Below, piece by piece: positions 1-8,987 of a stretch of DNA of 64,000 nt. The stretch's first letter is position 1, and each line of letters starts with the position of its first letter. The notes beneath the pieces were generated by a model. It worked only from the letters and a program-made list of their open reading frames with translations, was not told the origin of the DNA and did not search any database. The translations under genes and the position numbers were made by a program. Source of the stretch: an uncultured Bacteroides sp. (GTDB taxonomy: Bacteria; Bacteroidota; Bacteroidia; Bacteroidales; Bacteroidaceae). The DNA lies in assembly GCA_937890825.1 (NCBI GenBank), contig CALADS010000068.1, positions 309,153 through 373,152 on the forward strand, written 5' to 3'.

Positions 1-521
1 GCAATTTTTCACTGTTCCAGTCTTTGCCCGACTCTTGGGCCATCGATCAGATGTTTCCTATCATGCCTATCCAACGGCTTGACGAACGTCCCGACCGTGA
101 GGCTACCTTGCAGGATATGACATGCGATTCGGATGGTAAGATTGCCAATTTTGTTTCTTCCAGATCGGATGCTACTACACTGCCTCTGCATTCTTTGCGC
201 GACAAAGAGCATTATTACCTAGCAGTATTCCTGGTGGGAGCGTATCAGGAAATTCTGGGGGATATGCATAATCTGTTTGGCGACACCAATGCTGTTCACG
301 TATCTGTCAATTCTAAGGGGTATTCTATCGATCAGCTGATTGATGGTGAGACGGTAGCCGAAGTGCTGGATTATGTTCAGTACAGTCCCAAGAAACTGGT
401 ACGTACGCTGGAAACTTGGGTAACTCGCTCGGTAAAGGATGGACGCATATCGCTCGAAGAAGGTAAAGAATTCCTGGCTAATTACCGGTCGGGATTATAC
501 GGATATACGTATTTGGAATAA
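1..521 (+). CDS. speA: Biosynthetic arginine decarboxylase, C-terminal part
   Basis: The reading frame is open from the left edge (first full codon at 3), so only about the last 172 residues are present. The sequence SLPDSWAIDQMFPIMP followed by IQRLDERP is characteristic of the C-terminal region of SpeA, the PLP-dependent cytosolic enzyme that converts arginine to agmatine for polyamine synthesis. The tail, with a GDTNAVHV motif and YGYTYLE at the end, also fits. An internal TTG at 24 is not a real start. argB follows after 6 bp, so the two genes are probably co-transcribed, linking arginine supply and use. The family call is confident; the N-terminal half lies outside the window. Confidence 0.93.
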   Translation, partial: NFSLFQSLPDSWAIDQMFPIMPIQRLDERPDREATLQDMTCDSDGKIANFVSSRSDATTLPLHSLRDKEHYYLAVFLVGAYQEILGDMHNLFGDTNAVHVSVNSKGYSIDQLIDGETVAEVLDYVQYSPKKLVRTLETWVTRSVKDGRISLEEGKEFLANYRSGLYGYTYLE

Positions 522-527
522 TAGTAA

Positions 528-1301
528 ATGAGAGAGAAACTTACAGTGATTAAGGTCGGAGGAAAAGTGGTGGAAGAAGAGGCCACCCTCCGAACCCTTT
601 TAGATGACTTTGCCGCCATTGAGGGTTGTAAGGTATTGGTACATGGTGGTGGCCGTTCGGCCACCCGATTGGCTTCGCAACTGGGTATTGAAAGTAAAAT
701 GGTAGACGGTCGCCGCATTACCGATGCAGCAATGCTGCGTGTGGTGACGATGGTTTATGGTGGATTGGTAAACAAACATATGGTGACTGGACTTCAAGCC
801 AGAGGTGTCAATGCTTTGGGGCTGACAGGTGCCGATATGGATGTGATGCGCTCTGAAAAGAGACCTGTTAAGGCTGTGGATTATGGGTATGTAGGCGATG
901 TGAAACAGGTGAATGCTTCGCTTTTGGCCGATTTGATTCATAAGGGAGTGGTGCCGGTGATGGCTCCGCTTACGCACGATGGAGCAGGAAATCTGCTGAA
1001 TACCAATGCCGATACCATTGCCGGAGAAACAGCCAAGGCTTTGGCTGAATTCTTTGATGTGACGCTTGTCTATTGTTTCGAGAAGAAAGGCGTGCTTCGC
1101 GATGAACACGATGATGATAGCGTTATTGCCCGACTTACCGAGGCTGAGTTTCATCAGTTGGTTGCAGATGGTACTATTCAGGGCGGGATGATTCCTAAAC
1201 TGGAGAATGCGTTTCAGGCATTAGAGGCAGGTGTATCCGAGGTGGTGATTACCTTGGCTTCAGCTATCGGACAACCAGGAGGAACTCACATTGTGAAATA
1301 A
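528..1301 (+). CDS. argB: Acetylglutamate kinase family protein (ArgB)
   Basis: A 257-residue amino-acid kinase that phosphorylates N-acylglutamate in arginine synthesis in the cytosol. Visible motifs are the N-terminal VIKVGGK phosphate loop (about residues 7-13), HGGGRSATRL (about 40-49) and the C-terminal GGMIPKLENA segment (about 217-226), all typical of ArgB. Length is normal. It starts 6 bp after speA. In Bacteroides fragilis the pathway is known to use N-succinyl rather than N-acetyl intermediates, so the true substrate here may be N-succinylglutamate; the sequence alone does not decide this. Confidence 0.93.
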   Translation: MREKLTVIKVGGKVVEEEATLRTLLDDFAAIEGCKVLVHGGGRSATRLASQLGIESKMVDGRRITDAAMLRVVTMVYGGLVNKHMVTGLQARGVNALGLTGADMDVMRSEKRPVKAVDYGYVGDVKQVNASLLADLIHKGVVPVMAPLTHDGAGNLLNTNADTIAGETAKALAEFFDVTLVYCFEKKGVLRDEHDDDSVIARLTEAEFHQLVADGTIQGGMIPKLENAFQALEAGVSEVVITLASAIGQPGGTHIVK

Positions 1302-1362
1302 TGGTAAATAATTATCCAGGTCTGTAACTTAATCTTCTTTTATCCGTCAGTTATATAGAGCG

Positions 1363-1872
1363 ATGCATGAAATAAGTTTTCGCAAAATCATTCTCCCACT
1401 GAAAGACAAACTTTTCAGATTGGCTCTTCAGATTACCCGGAATAGGGCTGAGGCAGAGGATACAGTGCAGGAAACTCTTATCCGGATATGGAACCGGCGC
1501 AGCGAATGGGAAAAGATAGAATCATTGGAGGCTTATTGCTTGACGGTGGTTCGGAATTTAGCCATCGACCGTAGCGAGCGGATGGATGCTCAAACGGTGG
1601 AACTGACGGCTGATTTGGACAGGATTTCCGACAGCTCAGGGCCTCATGACCATTTGGTGTCGAAAGACCATTTGATGTTGGTAAGGCGCTTGATGAGTGA
1701 ACTTCCGGAAAAACAGCGGCTTACGATGCATCTGCGAGAGGTGGAAGGAAAAAGTTATAAGGAGATAGCTGCCTTATTGCAGATTTCTGAAGAGCAGGTA
1801 AAAGTAAATCTGTTCAGGGCTCGGCAGAAGGTGAAACAAAGGTTTGTAGAAATAGATAGGTATGGAATATAA
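1363..1872 (+). CDS. RNA polymerase ECF-type sigma-70 factor
   Basis: 169 residues with sigma region 2 (about 10-80, containing RNRAEAEDTVQETLIRIW and a following basic segment) and sigma region 4 (about 115-165, containing LPEKQRLTMHLREVEGKSY and an EIAALL helix-turn-helix). It should direct RNA polymerase to a small regulon. The next gene overlaps its 3' end by 11 bp and encodes a small protein with one membrane span, the usual arrangement of an ECF sigma factor with its inhibitor. Targets cannot be read from the sequence; the GIN-repeat lipoprotein downstream on the opposite strand is one possible member of the same response. Confidence 0.9.
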   Translation: MHEISFRKIILPLKDKLFRLALQITRNRAEAEDTVQETLIRIWNRRSEWEKIESLEAYCLTVVRNLAIDRSERMDAQTVELTADLDRISDSSGPHDHLVSKDHLMLVRRLMSELPEKQRLTMHLREVEGKSYKEIAALLQISEEQVKVNLFRARQKVKQRFVEIDRYGI

Positions 1873-2341
1873 AGATATGGAGCAACTGTTGGAACGCTAT
1901 TGGCAGGGGGAGACTTCTGTAGAAGAGGAGGCACGCCTGCGGGAATGGTTTGTTCAAGGAAATGTTCCAAAGCATTTGGTGCGTTACCGTGATTGGTTTG
2001 TCTATGTACGAACAGAGCAGACAGAGCATTTGTCAGATGATTTTGAAGCTCGTATATGGACAGCGATTGGCAGACCCGAGGTGAAAGTTCGTAGCTTATC
2101 TTTAAGGACACGATTCATGCCTTTGTTAAAAGCTGTCGCTGTAGTGGCTTTTATGGTAGCTTTGGGCAACGTGTTGCAGCATCCCTTGTGGCCAGAGCCT
2201 GTAGAAGTGGCAGCTGTAGATACCATTGGCAAGCAAATCACGGCTCCTTCAGTGGCTCGTTCGGATGACGCTTCTTTGAAGCAGGAGAAACAGTTGCTGG
2301 ACAGCTTGCATAAGGTAGCCTGTCCGGATGAACATAAATAG
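1862..2341 (+). CDS. Putative anti-sigma partner, single-span membrane protein
   Basis: A 159-residue protein with no family I can name securely. The N-terminal part is acidic and helical (YKDMEQLLERYWQGETSVEE), which resembles the cytosolic region of Bacteroidetes anti-sigma proteins. One hydrophobic segment lies near residues 86-105 (LLKAVAVVAFMVALGNVL), followed by a short periplasmic tail. There is no FecR domain. The gene overlaps the ECF sigma gene by 11 bp, which suggests translational coupling. Anti-sigma function is inferred from this arrangement only. Confidence 0.6.
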   Translation: MEYKDMEQLLERYWQGETSVEEEARLREWFVQGNVPKHLVRYRDWFVYVRTEQTEHLSDDFEARIWTAIGRPEVKVRSLSLRTRFMPLLKAVAVVAFMVALGNVLQHPLWPEPVEVAAVDTIGKQITAPSVARSDDASLKQEKQLLDSLHKVACPDEHK

Positions 2342-2470
2342 TTGAGTGTGAAATAACATTTTCATTTGCTTTAAATAAATATAGTTAGTGAGTTTTATTA
2401 AAACAAACAAGTCGAGGCTGTGAAGTTTCAATTCTCTCAAAACAAATTAAAAAGAAACTAACTAAAGACA

Positions 2471-2503
2471 AAGTGACCCTGCGTGAGGCAGGGTCACTTC
2501 TTT
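2471..2503. terminator. Rho-independent terminator, probably bidirectional
   Basis: A perfect 12-bp stem (AAGTGACCCTGC with its complement) closes a 5-nt loop at 2471-2499 and is followed by TTCTTTTG on the plus strand. It lies between the convergent sigma/anti-sigma pair and the minus-strand GIN lipoprotein gene, so it can end transcription from both sides. Confidence 0.8.
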
Positions 2504-2532
2504 TGTGTAAGAGAGATTCATGAAATGAAGTA

Positions 2533-3324
2533 TCACAGTTTGTATACTCCTTTTTTCGCTGTGTGAACGGTAGGATTTCCTTTATAACCTATGTCGCCGC
2601 TTCCGGTAACATGAGCTTTCAGCTCTTCGCTGGCATGGCATCGAATGTCTCCAGAACCGGTAACTTTGGCGGTAACGTTTTTGGTGCGTAGCTCGGTGGC
2701 AGACAAATCTCCTGAACCTGTAACTTCATACAGGGCATTTTGAGCATTGCCTTGAAGGGTTATGTCTCCCGAACCGGTAACGCTTGCTTGGACAGCATCT
2801 GTTGTAAGATTCTGTAGGGATATGTCTCCTGAACCGGTAACCGATAAGTAGCATCCTTTGCAGCTGGTCTGCTTGGCGAAGATGTCTCCCGACCCGGTGA
2901 CCTGTAAGGCTAGTTCCTCGGCATTCAGCTTGTCTGCTATTTCCACTGTTCCCGATCCGGTTACCGTTACTTGGCTTAAGTTAGGTGAAGAGGTGCGGAT
3001 GTTCTGTTTGTCGTAGCTGACCGATACACCTTTTTTGAATCCGATGTAAAGTGTTTCCCCTTGCACATGAATGTCCAGCAGGTCTACTATATTGTCGGAT
3101 GTATGAATTTCCAGATGGGGATTGCCGGGCTTTTGAGAGAAGACCACATCCGGACTCCCTGTCAGTTTGATATGTGTGTACGGCTCAATCTTTATCTCTT
3201 TGGTCACATAGTTCTTGCTGGCTTTTACAGTATTTCCCGATGTGTTGTAGGATGTGTTGCAGGATGCCAATGTTAGCATCGGTGCAGCTGCCATTAAAAG
3301 GGCTTTGATAATTTTCATCTTCAT
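2533..3324 (-). CDS. GIN-repeat (DUF2807) lipoprotein
   Basis: 263 residues from the ATG at 3324; a longer frame opens further upstream, but this start gives a clean lipoprotein signal (KIIKALLMAAAPMLTLASC, lipid-accepting Cys22). The rest is a DUF2807/GIN domain made of a regular beta repeat: VTGSG occurs seven times, usually as VTGSGDI, with a diverged LTGSPDV before them. Such repeats build a right-handed beta-helix or adhesin-head-like fold on the cell surface or in the periplasm. The role is unknown. Similar proteins in Bacteroidetes often sit beside ECF sigma/anti-sigma genes, as here. Confidence 0.85.
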   Translation of the reverse strand: MKMKIIKALLMAAAPMLTLASCNTSYNTSGNTVKASKNYVTKEIKIEPYTHIKLTGSPDVVFSQKPGNPHLEIHTSDNIVDLLDIHVQGETLYIGFKKGVSVSYDKQNIRTSSPNLSQVTVTGSGTVEIADKLNAEELALQVTGSGDIFAKQTSCKGCYLSVTGSGDISLQNLTTDAVQASVTGSGDITLQGNAQNALYEVTGSGDLSATELRTKNVTAKVTGSGDIRCHASEELKAHVTGSGDIGYKGNPTVHTAKKGVYKL

Positions 3325-3456
3325 ACTTTTTTTAGTTACTGATATGTTATTTTTCTTATTAGACGTAACCACTCATGTAAAAGTTGCACAGATTTATGGG
3401 AAATAGTTGTTTTTTTGTGCGATTCTTTATTCTTTTGTTGAAAAACCATACATTGT

Positions 3457-4173
3457 TTGAATTCCGTGGAACAGATTATAGAAGATAAAGAATTGGGAAT
3501 CTTGCGTATTCGTACGTTGCAGCGTGCGCGCCGTCTTACTTTTCGCACGAAGTCAGATGCTATTTATGTAAGCGTTCCTCCTTCTGCCACACGGGCAGAG
3601 ATTATGCAGGCCATACGTCAACTTCGTCCGCAGTTATTGCTGGCCAAGCGTAAACTGCAGAAGCCGGTCATTGATTTGAATTATCGTATTCAGGCAGATT
3701 GTTTCAAGCTGTCTTTGGTGCAGGGTATTCTGCCGCATTTTTTGGTGCAATCCGATGCAGGCTGTACTCAGATTGTCTGTCCTCCTGAAACTGATTTTGG
3801 GAATGCACATTTGCAGGAATGGCTGCGGCAAGTGATTGTCGAGGCTTTGAGAAATCAAGCCAAAGCCATGCTTCCCTCACGCTTGCACACTCTTTCCTGT
3901 CGGCATGGTTTGCCTTATCAGCGTGTGAAAATCAATGCCAGTTCGGGTCGTTGGGGCAGTTGTTCCAGTACACAATCCATCAATCTGTCTTTGTATCTGA
4001 TGCTTCTTCCTTCGCATCTGATAGATTATGTATTGTTGCACGAACTGGCTCATACTCGTGAGATGAATCACGGTAAGCACTTTTGGGAATTGCTAGACAA
4101 GCTGACAGAGGGCAGGGCCTTTGCCTTGCGCCAAGAATTACGCTCCTATCGTGTAGGGTTTCCATTGAGATAG
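3457..4173 (+). CDS. YgjP-like (DUF45) metallopeptidase domain protein
   Basis: About 238 residues. The C-terminal third carries the zinc-protease-like motif LHELAHTREMNHGKHFW, i.e. HExxH with a third ligand His a short distance away, preceded by GRWGSCSS, both diagnostic of the YgjP/DUF45 family. No signal peptide is seen, so it is probably cytosolic. No ATG is available: the frame is open only from the stop at 3439, and TTG at 3457 or GTG at 3466 must be the start. The substrate is not known. Confidence 0.8.
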   Translation: MNSVEQIIEDKELGILRIRTLQRARRLTFRTKSDAIYVSVPPSATRAEIMQAIRQLRPQLLLAKRKLQKPVIDLNYRIQADCFKLSLVQGILPHFLVQSDAGCTQIVCPPETDFGNAHLQEWLRQVIVEALRNQAKAMLPSRLHTLSCRHGLPYQRVKINASSGRWGSCSSTQSINLSLYLMLLPSHLIDYVLLHELAHTREMNHGKHFWELLDKLTEGRAFALRQELRSYRVGFPLR

Positions 4174-4224
4174 CAGTTTTTATCAATCTTCAGAAACAGC
4201 AGGAATAAGATTTAAAACAGCTTC

Positions 4225-4620
4225 TCAGTTGGACAGCAGTTTCACCTCATTTTTATCCTTTTCAAATCGGTAAGTACCTCCTGATTCACTCAACTCGAAT
4301 AGGGAAATCTTTTCAGTAAGATTATCTACGATCATCAAGGCATTGTGTTCGTCGAAGCGTTGCACTTGGATGGAAAAAGGCTCTTCGCGAAGCGTGCTGT
4401 TCAGCAATAGACTGTCGTTGATATATATTGAAGTGGAATCTCCGGTAAACCCTTTGGCCAGTGTGATGGTGAAGGTTTCGGTAAACTTCCGTCCGTCAGC
4501 TTTTTGCTGTTGCAGGCGCATACTCATATATACAAAGATTACTACCACAAAGATTACGGCAAAGGCCAATATGCCGTTGCCTACCATAAATTGCTTATTC
4601 GTATTTAACCGATGAGTCAT
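4225..4620 (-). CDS. Hypothetical single-span membrane protein
   Basis: 131 residues if translation begins at the ATG ending at 4620 (MTHRLNTNKQF); an in-frame upstream ATG at 4683 lies beyond the promoter and is less likely. A hydrophobic segment near residues 14-34 (NGILAFAVIFVVVIFVYMSM) is followed by a soluble beta-rich domain with no recognised motif, presumably periplasmic. I cannot assign a family. It has its own promoter on the minus strand and ends close to the convergent metallopeptidase gene. Confidence 0.65.
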   Translation of the reverse strand: MTHRLNTNKQFMVGNGILAFAVIFVVVIFVYMSMRLQQQKADGRKFTETFTITLAKGFTGDSTSIYINDSLLLNSTLREEPFSIQVQRFDEHNALMIVDNLTEKISLFELSESGGTYRFEKDKNEVKLLSN

Positions 4621-4649
4621 ACTATCAATGATTGAAATGATTGAGTATA

Positions 4650-4679
4650 CAAAAGTAGGTGATTTTTTTATTAACACAA
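4650..4679 (-). promoter_or_regulatory. Bacteroides-type promoter for the small membrane protein gene
   Basis: On the minus strand TACTTTTG (4657-4650) matches the -7 consensus TAnnTTTG. TTG (4679-4677) sits 19 nt upstream, the normal spacing for the -33 element. The start codon chosen at 4620 lies 30 nt downstream. Confidence 0.65.
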
Positions 4680-4809
4680 GCAAGGTAGTTGTCTTTTATG
4701 CCAGGGTAGGTCATAACTTCATTTTTATTGGAGAAACGCACCCTCAAAAAAAGGAAAATATGAACAGAATCTCTTTGTATGTGAATACTTACGTTTTATA
4801 GCAACACTC

Positions 4810-4817
4810 TATCTTTG
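4810..4817 (+). promoter_or_regulatory. Bacteroides -7 element for the efflux operon
   Basis: TATCTTTG matches TAnnTTTG, 23 bp before the TolC-family start codon. I see no good -33 TTG at the expected distance, so the promoter may depend on an activator such as the AraC-type protein at the end of the cluster. Confidence 0.5.
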
Positions 4818-4840
4818 TAGCTCATTATGAAAGATATATT

Positions 4841-6169
4841 ATGAGAAAACTAATGTTCATTTTTGCCTTTGCTTGGATGGGGACGGTTGGCAGCCATGCA
4901 CAAGAGGTGCTCACCTTGGAAGATTGTCTTCGATGGGGCATTGAAAATAACCTCTCTCTTCAGGGACAGCGCAATGAAATGCGGAAAAGCAAATATGCCA
5001 TTTCCGAGAATCGTGCCAAGTTATTACCGCAGATTAATGCAGTAGCCAATTTTAATGATAATTTTGATCCTCCTGTTTCAGTGACCGACGGCTCTGCTTA
5101 TGGCAATCCTTATAACGTGACTCATACGCTGCAATACAATGCTGCCGGCGGGCTGCAGTTGCAGATGCCTCTTTATAACCAGACAGCTTACACGGCCTTG
5201 TCTATTTCTAAGGTGCTTGATGAAATCAGCCGGCTTTCTTATGAAAAAGCTCGAGAGGATTTAATCATGCAGATAGCCAAGATGTATTATCTGGGACAGG
5301 CTACAGCGGAACAGATTTCGCTGGTTAAGGCCAATATCGCCCGTTTGGAGGAGTTGCGCGACATTACGCTGGCATTCTTTGACAATGGAATGGCAATGGA
5401 AGTTGATGTGAAGCGTGTGAACATCAATTTGGAAAATCTGCAGGTGCAATACGATAATGCACAAGCTATGCTGACACAGCAACTGAATATGCTGAAATAT
5501 GTGATGGATTATCCGGCCGAGAAAGAAATAGCCTTGGAGCCGGTAGATGCGGAAACCATCGCCCCCATTGAACTGACGGGCTTATCGGGCAATCTGTATG
5601 AATTGCAGTTATTGGAATCGAAAGGCAATCTGGCCGAACGTCAGAAGAAGATGATTGCTCACGGCTATATTCCTTCACTCACGCTTACCGGTAGCTGGAT
5701 GTATACGGCTTATACCGACAAATTCCGGAATTGGTTTCATAGCGGCCCGTCCAACCATTGGTATCGTTCTTATGGCTTAGGTTTGGCTTTACGCATTCCT
5801 ATATTCGACGGATTGGATAAGCGAAATAAAATCCGTAAGGCTAAGATTGATATTGAAAACATCCGTTTGGCGCAGGAGAATACCCGCAAGAATATGGAAA
5901 CTCAATATGTAAATGCTACCAACGATTTGATGAATAATCAGCGTAACTTTAAAAAGCAGAAAGACAACTATTTGCTGGCAGAGGATGTATATGAAGTAAC
6001 TTCCGACCGCTATCGCGAAGGAATCGCGTCCATGACAGAGGTATTACAAGATGAAATGCGGATGAGTGAAGCACAGAATAATTATATCAGTGCCCACTAT
6101 AACTACCGGGTTACACACCTCTCTCTGCTTAAACTGACAGGTAGAGTAGAAAGCTTACTGAATAAATAA
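4841..6169 (+). CDS. TolC-family outer-membrane efflux channel
   Basis: 442 residues with a cleavable signal (ending SHAQ, about residue 21) and two outer-membrane-efflux repeats separated near residue 230. Each holds long coiled helices, as in EARLEELRD- and RKNMETQYVNATNDLM-type segments. It forms the trimeric exit duct of a tripartite pump. The adaptor and inner-membrane genes follow at once in the order channel-adaptor-pump, an EmrAB-TolC-like set. The cargo (drug, bile salt or fatty acid) cannot be told from the sequence. Confidence 0.9.
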   Translation: MRKLMFIFAFAWMGTVGSHAQEVLTLEDCLRWGIENNLSLQGQRNEMRKSKYAISENRAKLLPQINAVANFNDNFDPPVSVTDGSAYGNPYNVTHTLQYNAAGGLQLQMPLYNQTAYTALSISKVLDEISRLSYEKAREDLIMQIAKMYYLGQATAEQISLVKANIARLEELRDITLAFFDNGMAMEVDVKRVNINLENLQVQYDNAQAMLTQQLNMLKYVMDYPAEKEIALEPVDAETIAPIELTGLSGNLYELQLLESKGNLAERQKKMIAHGYIPSLTLTGSWMYTAYTDKFRNWFHSGPSNHWYRSYGLGLALRIPIFDGLDKRNKIRKAKIDIENIRLAQENTRKNMETQYVNATNDLMNNQRNFKKQKDNYLLAEDVYEVTSDRYREGIASMTEVLQDEMRMSEAQNNYISAHYNYRVTHLSLLKLTGRVESLLNK

Positions 6170-6219
6170 AACAACGAATCAACAATTGAATATTAAAGAC
6201 CAACTTCAATATAAGAACT

Positions 6220-7305
6220 ATGGCAACAACAGAAAATAATGCTTCTAACCGACAGGAAGAAGTCAAGAAATTAAGAAGATTGCGTACTCGTCAGCGTATT
6301 GTGAGCCTTATCGGTATCGCTATTTTGGTATGGGGAATCATTCAAGTTACCCTGCTTTTTCTCGATTATAAACATTCCGAGGCTAGTAATGATGCTCAGA
6401 TTGAACAGTATATCTCACCCGTCAATCTGCGCGCTTCGGGTTATATAAAGAAAATCTATTTCACCGAGCATCAAGAGGTGAAAAAAGGAGATACCCTGCT
6501 GGTATTGGACGACCGTGAGTATAAAATACGTGTAATGGAAGCAGAGGCCGCTTTAAAAGATGCCTTGGCCGGAGCCACTGTCATAGGGGCTACCTTGCAG
6601 ACTACGCAAACCACGGCTTCTGTCTACGATGCTTCTATCTCTGAGATAGAGATTCGTCTGGCTAAGTTAGAGAAAGACCGTCAGCGTTATCAGAATCTGG
6701 TGAAGCGCAACGCAGCTACTCCTATTCAGTTGGAGCAGATTGAAACGGAGTATTCGGCTTTGCAGCGTAAATTGGAAGCTACCAAGCGTCAGCGTAAAGC
6801 GGCTCTTTCGGGTGTGAACGAGGTGTCTCACCGTCGTGAAAATGTAGAGGCTGGCATTCAGCGTGCTACGGCTGCTTTGGAAATGGCCAAGCTAAATCTC
6901 TCTTATACCGTAGTGGTGGCTCCGTGTGACGGTAAACTGGGGCGCCGTGCCTTGGAAGAAGGCCAATACATCACAGCCGGACAAACAATCACGTATATTT
7001 TGCCCGATACGCAGAAATGGGTGATAGCCAATTATAAAGAGACACAAGTGGAAAATCTGGCTGTAGGTCAGGAAGTGAAGATTCAGGTAGATGCTATCAG
7101 CGATAAGGAATTTACCGGTAAGATTACCGCTATTTCCGGAGCTACGGGTGCTAAATATTCTTTGGTTCCTACAGACAACTCTGCCGGTAACTTTGTGAAA
7201 ATTCAGCAGCGTATACCGGTGCGGATAGACTTTGTAAATCTTTCCAAGGAAGATAATGAGCGTCTGGCTGCTGGTATGATGGTTGTGGTAAAAGCTAAAC
7301 TCTGA
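6220..7305 (+). CDS. HlyD/EmrA-type membrane-fusion adaptor
   Basis: 361 residues. One N-terminal membrane anchor (about 28-50, RIVSLIGIAILVWGIIQVTLL) is followed by a lipoyl-like half (SPVNLRASGYI, about 66-105), a long charged coiled coil (about 125-225) and the second lipoyl/beta-barrel half (VVAPCDGKLGRR, about 228-240 onward). This is the EmrA-like architecture that links an inner-membrane MFS pump to TolC. The gene is 50 bp after the channel gene and 4 bp before the pump gene, so all three should be made together. Confidence 0.9.
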   Translation: MATTENNASNRQEEVKKLRRLRTRQRIVSLIGIAILVWGIIQVTLLFLDYKHSEASNDAQIEQYISPVNLRASGYIKKIYFTEHQEVKKGDTLLVLDDREYKIRVMEAEAALKDALAGATVIGATLQTTQTTASVYDASISEIEIRLAKLEKDRQRYQNLVKRNAATPIQLEQIETEYSALQRKLEATKRQRKAALSGVNEVSHRRENVEAGIQRATAALEMAKLNLSYTVVVAPCDGKLGRRALEEGQYITAGQTITYILPDTQKWVIANYKETQVENLAVGQEVKIQVDAISDKEFTGKITAISGATGAKYSLVPTDNSAGNFVKIQQRIPVRIDFVNLSKEDNERLAAGMMVVVKAKL

Positions 7306-7309
7306 TAGT

Positions 7310-8950
7310 ATGCCTTCTTATCCAAGAAATTATCCGTTCTATAACTGGGTGCCCAAATGGCTGGGCATCCTGATATTGGTGCTGCTGTTTATTCCCATCC
7401 TTACAGTGGGAGGGGTATACTCTGTGAACAGCACTGAAATGATGAGCGGATTGGGCATTATCTCCGAGCACATCACATTTACCAATTTTGCCACTTCCAT
7501 CGGAATGGCAGCGTTTTGTCCCTTCCTTTATCGGCTGGTGGTGATTCGCAGGGAAAAGATGATGTGTCTGGCAGGCTTCTCTATGATGTACGTACTGAGC
7601 TATATCTGTGCAAAGACCGACAGTGTTTTTTTGCTGGCTCTTTGCAGCGTGCTGATGGGATTCTTGCGTATGGTGCTGATGATGGTCAATCTGTTCACCT
7701 TGATTCTGTATGCCGGACATATTGAAGCCTATCTGAAGATAAAGCCGGGACTGGAGCCTGTAAAAGGGGAAGATTGGGATAAGTTAGATGTGGAGCGAAG
7801 CATTGCGCAACCGGGCATTTACCTGTTCTTTATGATTCTGGGACAGTTGGGCACCTCTCTTACTGCCTGGCTGGCTTTTGAGTATGAGTGGCAATATGTA
7901 TACTATTATATGATGGGTATGCTGCTGGTGTGTATCTTGGTTATCTTTGTTACGATGCCTTATCACCGATTTCAAAACAAGCGTTTCCCCATCAATTTCC
8001 GCCAGTTTGGCAATGCCACATTGTTCTGTATACCGTTGGTGTGCTTCACTTATGTAATGGTTTATGGTAAGGTGCTGGATTGGTGGGACGACCCTACTAT
8101 CCGTATGGCGGCCATTACTGCGCTGTTTTCGGGTGCATTGTTCTTCTATATGGAAGCCACCCATCGCAGTCCGTATTATCTGGTAGGCGTATTAAAATTG
8201 CGTACCATTCGTATGGGTGTACTCTTTTATTTTCTGCTGATGTTCCTTAATTCCAGTGCCATGTTTGTCAATGTGTTTGCCGGTATCGGTATGAAACTGG
8301 ATAATTGGCAGAATGCCATGCTGGGCAATTGGACCATGGTAGGGTATTTTATCGGAGGTATGATTACCATATTCCTGAGTATGAAAGGGGTGCATTTCAA
8401 GTATATTTTTGCCGGGGGCTTTTTGTTCTTGGGTTTAGCCGCCATGTTTATGTATTTTGAAGTGCAAACGGCAGGATTGTACGAGCGTATGAAGTATCCG
8501 GTGATAATACGTTCCACGGGTATGATGATGCTTTATTCGCTTATACCGACGTATGCCACCCAGCGGATGCCCTATAAATTTCTTTCATCTTGGATTTGTA
8601 CCATGATTACCATCCGTATGGTGATAGCTCCCAGTTTAGGTGCAGCTGTTTATACGAATGCTTTACAAGAGCGGCAGCAGAACTATGTTACCCGGTATGC
8701 TCAAGATATTGATATGCTTCATCCGGAAGCCTCGGCATCGTTTGTCAATACGGTTCGTGGAATGGGCTATCAAGGTAAGAGCAAAGCTGAAGCAGTCAAT
8801 ATGGCTGCCATGTCTACCAAGGGGCGTATACAGGTGCAAGCCACTTTAGTGGCTGTAAAGGATTTGGCTGGTTGGACGCTCTATGCTTGTCTGGCTTGTG
8901 CAATATTTGTCTTGCTTGTTCCTTATCCTAAAAGAAAATTGTTATCTTAG
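7310..8950 (+). CDS. MFS drug-export pump, EmrB/DHA2-like
   Basis: A 546-residue protein with about 14 hydrophobic spans, the size and topology of the DHA2 family that includes EmrB. It has extended soluble loops, for example about residues 145-165 between spans. It begins 4 bp after the adaptor gene. It should use the proton gradient to export hydrophobic compounds through the adaptor and TolC-like channel. Conserved MFS motif A is not obvious, so the subclass rests on length, topology and operon context. Confidence 0.85.
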   Translation: MPSYPRNYPFYNWVPKWLGILILVLLFIPILTVGGVYSVNSTEMMSGLGIISEHITFTNFATSIGMAAFCPFLYRLVVIRREKMMCLAGFSMMYVLSYICAKTDSVFLLALCSVLMGFLRMVLMMVNLFTLILYAGHIEAYLKIKPGLEPVKGEDWDKLDVERSIAQPGIYLFFMILGQLGTSLTAWLAFEYEWQYVYYYMMGMLLVCILVIFVTMPYHRFQNKRFPINFRQFGNATLFCIPLVCFTYVMVYGKVLDWWDDPTIRMAAITALFSGALFFYMEATHRSPYYLVGVLKLRTIRMGVLFYFLLMFLNSSAMFVNVFAGIGMKLDNWQNAMLGNWTMVGYFIGGMITIFLSMKGVHFKYIFAGGFLFLGLAAMFMYFEVQTAGLYERMKYPVIIRSTGMMMLYSLIPTYATQRMPYKFLSSWICTMITIRMVIAPSLGAAVYTNALQERQQNYVTRYAQDIDMLHPEASASFVNTVRGMGYQGKSKAEAVNMAAMSTKGRIQVQATLVAVKDLAGWTLYACLACAIFVLLVPYPKRKLLS

Positions 8951-8987
8951 CCGCTTCAAGTGCCACTTTGTGCACGGATAGGCAGGT

